From Clusia tigrina (lineage: Eukaryota; Arthropoda; Insecta; Diptera; Clusiidae): a stretch of DNA of 64,000 nucleotides. Shown here piece by piece: positions 13,825 to 25,191 of the stretch. The notes beneath the pieces were generated by a model. It saw only the letters and a program-made list of their open reading frames with translations. It was not told the origin of the DNA and did no database searches. Location of the stretch: positions 101,788,542-101,852,541 of the forward strand of contig OV050032.1 in NCBI GenBank assembly GCA_920105625.2, read 5' to 3'. A program made the translations under genes and the position numbers. The first letter of the stretch is position 1. Every line of letters starts with the position of its first letter.

Positions 13825-16176
13825 GCATTTGTATGTTGCCAACTTTGATAGGTGTAGGACGTACCGTATAGAAATTAGGGCCATTTGAAGTTTTATCAGT
13901 GTTTGATTTGGGACTCTAGGGTAGCATAGCTTTGAGCGATGGCTTATATTGTCAAGAGGCTCGAGTACTTTATTGTTACAAAATTTCAAGATTTTATGAC
14001 GCTCCAGTAAAAAGTTACAAGCATTTGTATGTTGCAAACTTTGATAGGTGTAGGATGTACCGTATAGAAGTTAGGGCCATTTGAAGTTTTATCAGCGTTT
14101 GATTTGGGACTCTAGGGTAGCATAGCTTTGAGCGATGGCTTAAATTGACTAGAGGCTCGAGTACTTTATTGTTACAAAATTTCAAGGTTTTATGACGCTC
14201 CAGTAAACAGTTACAAGCATTTGTATGTTGCAAACTTTGATAGGTGTAGGACGTACCGTATAGAAGTTAGGGGCGTTTGAAATTTTACCAGTGTTTGATT
14301 TGGGACTCAAGGGTAGCATAGCTTTGAGCGATAGCTTAAATTGACAAGAGGCTCGAGTACTTTATTGTTACAAAATTTCAAGGTTTTATGACGCTCCAGT
14401 AAAAAGTTACAAGCATTTGTATGTTGCACACTTTGATAGGTGTAGGACGTACCGTAAAGAAGTTAGGGGCGTTTGAAGTTTTATCAGTGTTTGATTTGGG
14501 ACTCTAGGGTAGCATAGCTTTGAGCGATGGCTTAAATTGACAAGAGGCTCGAGTACTTTATTGTTACAGAATTTCAAGATTTTATGACGCTCCAGTAAAA
14601 AGTTACAAGCATTTGTATGTTGCAAATTTTGATAGGTGTAGGACGTACCGTAAAGAAGTTAGGGGCGTTTGAAGTTTTATCAGTGTTTGATTTGGGACTC
14701 TTGGGTAGCATAGCTTTGAGCGATGGCTTAAATGGACAAGAGGCTCGAGTACTTCATTGTTACAAAATTTCAAGGTTTTATGACGCTCCAGTAAAAAGAT
14801 ACAAGCATTTATATGTTGCAAACTTTGAAAGGTGTAGGAAGTACCGTATAGAAGTTAGGGGCGTTTGAAGTTTTATCAATGTTTGATTTGGGACTCAAGG
14901 GTAGCATAGCTTTGAGCGATGGCTTAAATTGACAAGAGGCTCGAGTACTTTATTGTTACAAAATTTCAAGGTTTTATGACGCTCCAGTAAAAAGTTACAA
15001 GCATTTGAATGTTGCCAACTTTGATAGGTGTAGGACGTACCGTAAAGAAGTTAGGGGCGTTCGAAGTTTTATCAATGTTTGATTTGGGACTCTAGGGAAG
15101 CACAGCTTTGAGCGATGTTTTAAATTGACAAGAGGCTCGAGTACTTTATTGTTACAAAATTTAAAGGTTTTATGACGTTTCAGTAAAAAGTTACAAGCAG
15201 TTGTATGTTGCAAACTTTGATAGGTGTAGGACGTACCGTAAATAAGTTAGGGGCGTTTGAAGTTTTATCAGTGTTTGATTTGGGACTCTAGGGTAGCATA
15301 GCTTTGAGCGATAGCTTAAATTGACAAGAGGCTCGAGTACTTTATTGTTACAAAATTTCAAGGTTTTATGACGCTCCAGTAAAAAGTTACAAGCACTTGT
15401 ATGTTGCAAACTTTGATAGGTGTAGAACATACCGTATAGAAGTTAGGGCCATTTGAAGTTTTATCAGTGTCTGATTTGGGACTCAAGGGTAGCATAGCTT
15501 TGAGCGATGGCCTAAATTGACAAGAGGCTCGAGTAATTTATTGTTACAAAATTTCAAGGTTTTATGACGTTTCAGTAAAGAGATACAAGCATTTGTATGT
15601 TGCAAACTTTGATAGGTGTAGGACGTACCGTAAATAAGTTAGGGGCGTTTGAAGTTTTATCAATGTTTGATTTGGGACTCAAGGGTAGCATAGCTTTGAG
15701 CGATGGCTTAAATTGACAAGAGGCTCGAGTAATTTATTGTTACAAAATTTCAAGGTTTTATGACGGTCCAGTAAAAAGTTACAAGCATTTGAATGTTGCC
15801 AACTTTGATAGGTGTAGGACGTACCGTAAAGAAGTTAGGGGCGTTTGAAGTTTTATCAGTGTTTGATTTGGGACTCTAGGGAAGCACACCTTTGAGCGAT
15901 GTTTTAAATTGACAAGAGGCTCGAGTACTTTATTGTTACAAAATTTAAAGGTTTTATGACGTTTCAGTAAAAAGATACAAGCATTTGTATGTTGCAAACT
16001 TTGATAGGTGTAGGACATACCGTATAGAAGTTAGGGCCATTTGAAGTTTCATCAGTGTTTGATTTGGGACTCTAGGGTAGCATAGCTTTGAGCGATGGCT
16101 TAAATTGACAAGAGGCTCGGGTACTTTATTGTTACAAAATTTCCAGGTTTTCTGACGCTCCAGTAAAAAGTTACAA
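13825..16176. repeat. 12-monomer HOR, unit B (2,352 bp)
   Basis: Nearly identical to unit A. By eye I found three substitutions: cttatattgtc near 13,947, gcaaattttgat near 14,625 and aatggacaag near 14,733. A third unit starts at 16,177 (with a private gcctac change) and breaks up within about two monomers. Confidence 0.9.
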
Positions 16177-19100
16177 GCATTTGTATGTTGCCTACTTTGA
16201 TAGGTGTAGGACGTACCGTATAGAAATTAGGGCCATTTGAAGTTTTATCAGTGTTTGATTTGGGACTCTAGGGTAGCATAGCTTTGAGCGATGGCTTAAA
16301 TTGTCAAGAGGCTCGAGTACTTTATTGTTACAAAATTTCAAGATTTTATGACGCTCCAGTAAAAAGTTACAAGCATTTGTATGTTGCAAACTTTGATAGG
16401 TGTAGGATGTACCGTATAGAAGTTAGGGCCATTTGAAGTTTTATCAGCGTTTGATTTGGGACTCTAGGGTAGCATAGCTTTGAGCGATGGCTTAAATTGA
16501 CTAGAGGCTCGAGTACTTTATTGTTACAGAATTTCAAGATTTTATGACGCTCCAGTAAAAAGTTACAAGCATTTGTATGTTGCAAACTTTGATAGGTGTA
16601 GGATGTACCGTATAGAAGTTAGGGCCATTTGAAGTTTTATCAGCGTTTGATTTGGGACTCTAGGGTAGCATAGCTTTGAGCGATGGCTTAAATTGACAAG
16701 AGGCTCGAGTACTTCATTGTTACAAAATTTCAAGGTTTTATGACGCTCCAGTAAAAAGATACAAGCATTTGTATGTTGCAAACTTTGAAAGGTGTAGGAC
16801 GTACCGTATAGAAGTTAGGGGCGTTTGAAGTTTTATCAATGTTTGATTTGGGACTCAAGGGTAGCATAGCTTTGAGCGATGGCTTAAATTGACAAGAGGC
16901 TCGAGTACTTCATTGTTACAAAATTTCAAGGTTTTATGACGCTCCAGTAAAAAGATACAAGCATTTGTATGTTGCAAACTTTGAAAGGTGTAGGACGTAC
17001 CGTATAGAAGTTAGGGGCGTTTGAAGTTTTATCAATGTTTGATTTGGGACTCAAGGGTAGCATAGCTTTGAGCGATGGCTTAAATTGACAAGAGGCTCGA
17101 GTACTTTATTGTTACAAAATTTCAAGGTTTTATGACGCTCCAGTAAAAAGTTACAAGCATTTGAATGTTGCCAACTTTGATAGGTGTAGGACGTACCGTA
17201 AAGAAGTTAGGGGCGTTCGAAGTTTTATCAGTGTTTGATTTGGGACTCTAGGGAAGCACAGCTTTGAGCGATGTTTTAAATTGACAAGAGGCTCGAGTAC
17301 TTTATTGCTACAAAATTTAAAGGTTTTATGACGTTTCAGTAAAAAGTTACAAGCATTTGTATGTTGCACACTTTGATAGGTGTAGGACGTACCGTAAAGA
17401 AGTTAGGGGCGTTTGAAGTTTTATCAGTGTTTGATTTGGGACTCAAGGGTAGCATAGCTTTGAGCGATAGCTTAAATTGTCAAGATGCTCGGGTATTTCA
17501 TTGTTACAAAATTTCAAGGTTTTATGATGCTCCAGTAAAAAGTTACAAGCATTTGTATGCTGCAAACTTTGAGAGGTGTAGGACGTACCGTAAAGAAGTT
17601 AGGGTCATTTGAAGTTTTATCAGTGTTTGATTTGGGACTCTAGGGTAGCATAGCTTTGAGCGATGGCTTAAATTGACAAGAGGCTCGAGTACTTTATTGT
17701 TACAAAATTTCAAGGTTTTATGACGCTCCAGTAAACAGTTACAAGCATTTGTATGTTGCAAACTTTGATAGGTGTAGGACGTACCGTAAAGAAGTTAGGG
17801 GCGTTTGAAGTTTTATCAGTGTTTGATTTGGGACTCTTGGGTAGCATACCTTTGAGCGATGGCTTAAATTGACAAGAGGCTCGAGTACTTCATTGTTACA
17901 AAATTTCAAGATTTTATGACGCTCCAGTAAACAGTTACAAGCATTTGTATGTTGCAAACTTTGATAGGTGTAGGACGTACCGTATAGAAGTTAGGGGCGT
18001 TTGAAATTTTATCAGTGGTTGATTTGGGACTCAAGGGTAGCATAGCTTTGAGCGATAGCTTAAATTGACAAGAGGCTCGAGTACTTTATTGTTACAAAAT
18101 TTCAAGGTTTTATGACGCTCCAGTAAAAAGTTACAAGCATTTGTATGTTGCACACTTTGATAGGTGTAGGACGTACCGTAAAGAAGTTAGGAGCGTTTGA
18201 AGTTTTATCAGTGTTTGATTTGGGACTCTAGGGTAGCATAGCTTTGAGCGATGGCTTAAATTGACAAGAGGCTCGAGTACTTCATTGTTACAAAATTTCA
18301 AGGTTTTATGACGCTCCAGTAAACAGTTACAAGCATTTGTATGTTGCAAACTTTGATAGGTGTAGGACGTACCGTAAAGAAGTTAGGGTCATTTGCAGTT
18401 TTATCAGTGTTTGATTTGGGACTCTAGGGTAGCATAGCTTTGAGCGATGGCTTAAATTGACAAGAGGCTCGAGTACTTTATTGTTACAAAATTTCAAGGT
18501 TTTATGACGCTCCAGTAAAAAGTTACAAGCATTTGTATGTTGCAAACTTTGATAGGTGTAGGACGTACCGTAAAGAAGTTAGGGGCGTTTGAAGTTTTAT
18601 CAGTGTTTGATTTAGGACTCAAGAGTAGCATAGCTTTGAGCGATAGCTTAAATTGACAAGAGGCTTGGGTACTTTATTGTTACAAAATTTCAAGGTTTTA
18701 TGACGCTCCAGTAAAAAGTTACAAGCATTTGTATGTTGCAAACTTTAATAGGTGTAGGACGTACCGTATAGAAGTTAGGGGCGTTTGAAGTTTTATCAGT
18801 GTTTGATTTGGGACTCTATGGTAGCATAGCTTTGCGCGATGGCTTAAATTGAAAAGAGGCTCGGGTACTTTATTGTTACAAAATTTCAAGGTTTTATGAC
18901 GTTTCAGTAAAAAGTTACAAGCAGTTGTATGTTGCAAACTTTGATAGGTGTAGGACGTACCGTAAATAAGTTAGGGGCGTTTGAAGTTTTATCAGTGTTT
19001 GATTTGGGACTCTAGGGTAGCATAGCTTTGAGCGATGGCTTAAATTGACAAGAGGCTCGAATACTTTATTGTTACAAAATTTCAAAGTTTTATGACGCTC

Positions 19101-19970
19101 CAGTAAAAAGTTACAAGCATTTGTATGTTGCAAACTTTGATAGGTGTAGAACGTACCGTATAAAAGTTAGGGCCATTTGAAGTTTTATCAGTGTCTGATT
19201 TGGGACTCAAGGGTAGCATAGCTTTGAGCGATGGCCTAAATTGACAAGAGGCTCGAGTAATTTATTGTTACAAAATTTCAAGGTTGTATGATGCTGCAGT
19301 AAAAAGATACAAGCATTTGTATGTTGCAAACTTTGATAGGTGTAGGACATACCGTATAGAAGTTAGGGCCATTTGAAGTTTCATCAGTGTTTGATTTGGG
19401 ACTCTAGGGTAGCATAGCTTTGAGCGATGGCTTAAATTGACAAGAGGCTCGAGTACTTTATTGTTACAAAATTTCAAGGTTTTATGACGCTCCAGTAAAA
19501 AGTTACAAGCATTTGTATGTTGCAAACTTTGATAGGTGTAGGATGTACCGTATAGAAGTTGGGGCCATTTGAAGTTTTATCAGCGTTTGATTTGGGACTC
19601 TAGGGTAGCATAGCTTTGAGCGATGGCTTAAATTGACTAGAGGCTCGAGTACTTTATTGTTACAAAATTTCAAGGTTTTATGACGCTCCAGTAAACAGTT
19701 ACAAGCATTTGTATGTTGCAAACTTTGATAGGTGTAGGACGTACCGTAAAGAAGTTAGGGTCATTTGAAGTTTTATCAGTGTTTGATTTGGGACTCTAGG
19801 GTAGCATAGCTTTGAGCGATGGCTTAAATTGACAAGAGGCTCGAGTACTTTATTGTTACAAAATTTCAAGGTTTTATGACGCTCCAGTAAAAAGTTACAA
19901 GCATTTGTATGTTGCAAACTTTGAAAGGTGTAGGAAGTACCGTATAGAAGTTAGGGGCGTTTGAAGTTTT
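16177..19970. repeat. Mosaic monomer stretch, no simple HOR
   Basis: About 19 monomers of mixed types with no internal period that I could see. The part from about 17,363 to 19,330 recurs later: the order from 17,549 matches that from 27,153 (offset 9,604 bp, 49 monomers) and from 30,860. It includes the first monomer in the window combining ttgtcaag with gggtatttcatt (near 17,480), a type that becomes common to the right. Confidence 0.8.
16680..17071. repeat. Two adjacent apparently identical monomers
   Basis: Two consecutive monomers, with cgatggctt starting near 16,681 and 16,877, read the same through tacttcatt, aaaagatac, gaaaggtg, atcaatg and actcaaggg. Neighbouring monomers elsewhere usually differ at several diagnostic sites, so this looks like a very recent one-monomer duplication by slippage or unequal exchange. 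Confidence 0.8.
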
Positions 19971-22321
19971 ATCAATGTTTGATTTGGGACTCAAGGGTAG
20001 CATAGCTTTGAGCGATGGCTTAAATTGACAAGAGGCTCGAGTACTTTATTGTTACAAAATTTCAAGGTTTTATGACGCTCCAGTAAAAAGTTACAAGCAT
20101 TTGAATGTTGCCAACTTTGATAGGTGTAGGACGTACCGTAAAGAAGTTAGGGGCGTTCGAAGTTTTATCAGTGTTTGATTTGGGACTCTAGGGAAGCACA
20201 GCTTTGAGCGATGTTTTAAATTGACAAGAGGCTCGAGTACTTTATTGTTACAAAATTTAAAGGTTTTATGACGTTTCAGTAAAAAGTTACAAACAGTTGT
20301 ATGTTGCAAACTTTGATAGGTGTAGGACGTACCGTAAATAAGTTAGGGGCGTTTGAAGTTTTATCAGTGTTTGATTTGGGACTCAAGGGTAGCATAGCTT
20401 TGAGCGATGGCTTAAATTGACAAGAGGCTCGAGTACTTTATTGTTACAAAATTTCAAGGTTTTATGACGCTCCAGTAAAAAGTTACAAGCATTTGTATGT
20501 TGCAAACTTTGATAGGTGTAGAACGTACCGTATAGAAGTTAGGGCCATTTGAAGTTTTATCAGTGTCTGATTTGGGACTCAAGGGTAGCATAGCTTTGAG
20601 CGATGGCCTAAATTGACAAGAGGCTCGAGTAATTTATTGTTACAAAATTTCAAGGTTTTATGACGTTTCAGTAAAGAGATACAAGCATTTGTATGTTGCA
20701 AACTTTGATAGGTGTAGGACGTACCGTAAATAAGTTAGGGGCGTTTGAAGTTTTATCAATGTTTGATTTGGGACTCAAGGGTAGCATAGCTTTGAGCGAT
20801 GGCTTAAATTGACAAGAGGCTCGAGTAATTTATTGTTACAAAATTTCAAGGTTTTATGACGCTCCAGTAAAAAGTTACAAGCATTTGAATGTTGCCAACT
20901 TTGATAGGTGTAGGACGTACCGTAAAGAAGTTAGGGGCGTTTGAAGTTTTATCAGTGTTTGATTTGGAACTCTAGGGAAGCACACCTTTGAGCGATGTTT
21001 TAAATTGACAAGAGGCTCGAGTACTTTATTGTTACAAAATTTAAAGGTTTTATGACGTTTCAGTAAAAAGATACAAGCATTTGTATGTTGCAAACTTTGA
21101 TAGGTGTAGGACATACCGTATAGAAGTTAGGGCCATTTGAAGTTTCATCAATGTTTGATTTGGGACTCAAGGGTAGCATAGCTTTGAGCGATGGCTTAAA
21201 TTGACAAGAGGCTCGAGTACTTTATTGTTACAAAATTTCAAGGTTTTATGACGCTCCAGTAAAAAGTTACAAGCATTTGAATGTTGCCAACTTTGATAGG
21301 TGTAGGACGTACCGTAAAGAAGTTAGGGGCGTTCGAAGTTTTATCAGTGTTTGATTTGGGACTCTAGGGAAGCACAGCTTTGAGCGATGTTTTAAATTGA
21401 CAAGAGGCTCGAGTACTTTATTGTTACAAAATTTAAAGGTTTTATGACGTTTCAGTAAAAAGTTACAAGCAGTTGTATGTTGCAAACTTTGATAGGTGTA
21501 GGACGTACCGTAAATAAGTTAGGGGCGTTTGAAGTTTTATCAGTGTTTGATTTGGGACTCTAGGGTAGCATAGCTTTGAGCGATAGCTTAAATTGACAAG
21601 AGGCTCGAGTACTTTATTGTTACAAAATTTCAAGGTTTTATGACGCTCCAGTAAAAAGTTACAAGCATTTGTATGTTGCAAACTTTGATAGGTGTAGAAC
21701 GTACCGTATAGAAGTTAGGGCCATTTGAAGTTTTATCAGTGTCTGATTTGGGACTCAAGGGTAGCATAGCTTTGAGCGATGGCCTAAATTGACAAGAGGC
21801 TCGAGTAATTTATTGTTACAAAATTTCAAGGTTTTATGACGTTTCAGTAAAGAGATACAAGCATTTGTATGTTGCAAACTTTGATAGGTGTAGGACGTAC
21901 CGTAAATAAGTTAGGGGCGTTTGAAGTTTTATCAATGTTTGATTTGGGACTCAAGGGTAGCATAGCTTTGAGCGATGGCTTAAATTGACAAGAGGCTCGA
22001 GTAATTTATTGTTACAAAATTTCAAGGTTTTATGACGCTCCAGTAAAAAGTTACAAGCATTTGAATGTTGCCAACTTTGATAGGTGTAGGACGTACCGTA
22101 AAGAAGTTAGGGGCGTTTGAAGTTTTATCAGTGTTTGATTTGGAACTCTAGGGAAGCACACCTTTGAGCGATGTTTTAAATTGACAAGAGGCTCGAGTAC
22201 TTTATTGTTACAAAATTTAAAGGTTTTATGACGTTTCAGTAAAAAGATACAAGCATTTGTATGTTGCAAACTTTGATAGGTGTAGGACATACCGTATAGA
22301 AGTTAGGGCCATTTGAAGTTT
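19970..22321. repeat. 6-monomer tandem duplication (2 x 1,176 bp)
   Basis: The block of about 19,970-21,145 recurs at about 21,146-22,321. Both contain the gtaaataag monomers, the gtaaagagatac monomer and the tttggaactctaggg marker (near 20,966 and 22,142). They differ near 20,384 (actcaaggg) versus 21,560 (actctaggg), and in gttacaaacag near 20,288. The boundaries are approximate because they lie inside similar monomers. Confidence 0.8.
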
Positions 22322-22840
22322 CATCAGTGTTTGATTTGGGACCCTAGGGTAGCATAGCTTTGAGCGATGGCTTAAATTGACAAGAGGCTCGGGTACTTTA
22401 TTGTTACAAAATTTCCAGGTTTTCTGACGCTCCAGTAAAAAGTTACAAGCATTTGTATGTTGCCAACTTTGATAGGTGTAGGACGTACCGTATAGAAATT
22501 AGGGCCATTTGAAGTTTTATCAGTGTTTGATTTGGGACTCTAGGGTAGCATAGCTTTGAGCGATGGCTTAAATTGTCAAGAGGCTCGAGTACTTTATTGT
22601 TACAAAATTTCAAGATTTTATGACGCTCCAGTAAAAAGTTACAAGCATTTGTATGTTGCAAACTTTGATAGGTGTAGGATGTACCGTATAGAATTTAGGG
22701 CCATTTGAAGTTTTATCAGCGTTTGATTTGGGACTCTAGGGTAGCATAGCTTTGAGCGATGGCTTAAATTGACTAGAGGCTCGAGTACTTTATTGTTACA
22801 AAATTTCAAGGTTTTATGACGCTCCAGTAAACAGTTACAA

Positions 22841-23036
22841 GCATTTGTATGTTGCAAACTTTGATAGGTGTAGGACGTACCGTAAAGAAGTTAGGGGCGT
22901 TTGAAGTTTTATCAGTGTTTGATTTGGGACTCTAGGGTAGCATAGCTTTGAGCGATGGCTTAAATTGACAAGAGGCTCGAGTACTTTATTGTTACAGAAT
23001 TTCAAGATTTTATGACGCTCCAGTAAAAAGTTACAA
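22841..23036. repeat. Representative near-consensus monomer (196 bp)
   Basis: This copy is close to the majority sequence; it differs mainly by acagaatt for acaaaatt and caagatt for caaggtt near its end. Counting the consensus gives about 50 G, 25 C, 56 A and 65 T, so about 38% GC and a strong G over C bias on this strand. CpG dinucleotides lie near monomer positions 36, 41, 58, 113, 138 and 176. The XhoI site CTCGAG is near position 136. There is no clear internal half-repeat. The length fits one nucleosome plus linker, which is usual for centromeric satellites. Confidence 0.9.
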
Positions 23037-24212
23037 GCATTTGTATGTTGCAAACTTTGATAGGTGTAGGACGTACCGTAAAGAAGTTAGGGGCGTTTGA
23101 AGTTTTATCAGTGTTTGATTTGGGACTCTTGGGTAGCATAGCTTTGAGCGATGGCTTAAATTGACAAGAGGCTCGAGTACTTCATTGTTACAAAATTTCA
23201 AGGTTTTATGACGCTCCAGTAAAAAGATACAAGCATTTGTATGTTGCAAACTTTGAAAGGTGTAGGACGTACCGTATAGAAGTTAGGGGCGTTTGAAGTT
23301 GTATCAATGTTTGATTTGGGACTCAAGGGTAGCATAGCTTTGAGCGATGGCTTAAATTGACAAGAGGCTCGAGTACTTTATTGTTACAAAATTTCAAGGT
23401 TTTATGACGCTCCAGTAAAAAGTTACAAGCATTTGAATGTTGCCAACTTTGATAGGTGTAGGACGTACCGTAAAGAAGTTAGGGGCGTTCGAAGTTTTAT
23501 CAGTGTTTGATTTGGGACTCTAGGGAAGCACAGCTTTGAGCGATGTTTTAAATTGACAAGAGGCTCGAGTACTTTATTGTTACAAAATTTAAAGGTTTTA
23601 TGACGTTTCAGTAAAAAGTTACAAGCAGTTGTATGTTGCAAACTTTGATAGGTGTAGGACGTACCGTAAATAAGTTAGGGGCGTTTGAAGTTTTATCAGT
23701 GTTTGATTTGGGACTCTAGGGTAGCATAGCTTTGAGCGATAGCTTAAATTGACAAGAGGCTCGAGTACTTTATTGTTACAAAATTTCAAGGTTTTATGAC
23801 GCTCCAGTAAAAAGTTACAAGCATTTGTATGTTGCACACTTTGATAGGTGTAGGACGTACCGTAAAGAAGTTAGGGGCGTTTGAAGTTTTATCAGTGTTT
23901 GATTTGGGACTCAAGGGTAGCATAGCTTTGAGCGATAGCTTAAATTGTCAAGATGCTCGGGTATTTCATTGTTACAAAATTTCAAGGTTTTATGATGCTC
24001 CAGTAAAAAGTTACAAGCATTTGTATGCTGCAAACTTTGATAGGTGTAGGACGTACCGTAAAGAAGTTAGGGTCATTTGAAGTTTTATCAGTGTTTGATT
24101 TGGGACTCTAGGGTAGCATAGCTTTGAGCGATGGCTTAAATTGACAAGAGGCTCGAGTACTTTATTGTTACAAAATTTCAAGGTTTTATGACGCTCCAGT
24201 AAACAGTTACAA

Positions 24213-24996
24213 GCATTTGTATGTTGCAAACTTTGATAGGTGTAGGACGTACCGTAAAGAAGTTAGGGGCGTTTGAAGTTTTATCAGTGTTTGATTTGGG
24301 ACTCTTGGGTAGCATACCTTTGAGCGATGGCTTAAATTGACAAGAGGCTCGAGTACTTCATTGTTACAAAATTTCAAGATTTTATGACGCTCCAGTAAAC
24401 AGTTACAAGCATTTGTATGTTGCAAACTTTGATAGGTGTAGGACGTACCGTATAGAAGTTAGGGGCGTTTGAAATTTTATCAGTGGGTGATTTGGGACTC
24501 AAGGGTAGCATAGCTTTGAGCGATAGCTTAAACTGACAAGAGGCTCGAGTACTTTATTGTTACAAAATTTCAAGGTTTTATGACGCTCCAGTAAACAGTT
24601 ACAAGCATTTGTATGTTGCAAACTTTGATAGGTGTAGGACGTACCGTAAAGAAGTTAGGGGCGTTTGAAGTTTTATCAGTGTTTGATTTGGGACTCTTGG
24701 GTAGCATACCTTTGAGCGATGGCTTAAATTGACAAGAGGCTCGAGTACTTCATTGTTACAAAATTTCAAGATTTTATGACGCTCCAGTAAACAGTTACAA
24801 GCATTTGTATGTTGCAAACTTTGATAGGTGTAGGACGTACCGTATAGAAGTTAGGGGCGTTTGAAATTTTATCAGTGGTTGATTTGGGACTCAAGGGTAG
24901 CATAGCTTTGAGCGATAGCTTAAACTGACAAGAGGCTCGAGTACTTTATTGTTACAAAATTTCAAGGTTTTATGACGCTCCAGTAAAAAGTTACAA
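24213..24996. repeat. Two-monomer tandem duplication (2 x 392 bp)
   Basis: The pair at 24,213-24,604 repeats at 24,605-24,996. Each pair carries agcataccttt and a gaaattttatcagtgg monomer with cttaaactgac. The first has cagtgggtg where the second has cagtggttg. The equivalent position of the next 16-mer copy has a single pair. Confidence 0.85.
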
Positions 24997-25191
24997 GCAT
25001 TTGTATGTTGCACACTTTGATAGGTGTAGGACGTACCGTAAAGAAGTTAGGAGCGTTTGAAGTTTTATCAGTGTTTGATTTGGACTCTAGGGTAGCATAG
25101 CTTTGAGCGATGGCTTAAATTGACAAGAGGCTCGAGTAATTTATTGTTACAAAATTTCAAGGTTTTATGACGCTCCAGTAAAAAGTTACAA
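24997..25191. repeat. Chimeric junction monomer, 195 bp
   Basis: The left part reads like the monomer at 18,137 (gttgcacac, ttaggagcg). The right part reads like the monomer near 21,960-22,056 (gagtaattt), leading into the same successor. The switch falls at or near tttggactc (position about 25,082), where one G is missing from the usual tttgggactc. This is the boundary between the two 16-mer copies, so the deletion may mark the exchange point. Confidence 0.7.

Larger units (their letters stand above)
22057..25191. repeat. 16-monomer HOR, copy 1 (3,135 bp)
   Basis: The monomer order from 22,057 repeats from 25,192. Shared markers are tttggaactct (near 22,142 and 25,276), gggaccctaggg (near 22,340 and 25,475), gaagttgtatcaatg (near 23,294 and 26,430) and the ttgtcaagat/gggtatttcatt monomer (near 23,946 and 27,082). 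The period is 16 x 196 - 1 because of a one-base deletion near 25,082. This copy has an extra two-monomer duplication that copy 2 lacks. Confidence 0.85.

Noticed and set aside
22841..23036. Internal half-monomer duplication of about 98-101 bp
   Set aside because: A short similarity exists (tttgaagttttatc versus tttcaaggttttatg, about 101 bp apart), but other shared words such as ctttga lie at a different spacing (about 87 bp). A consistent half-unit is not supported.
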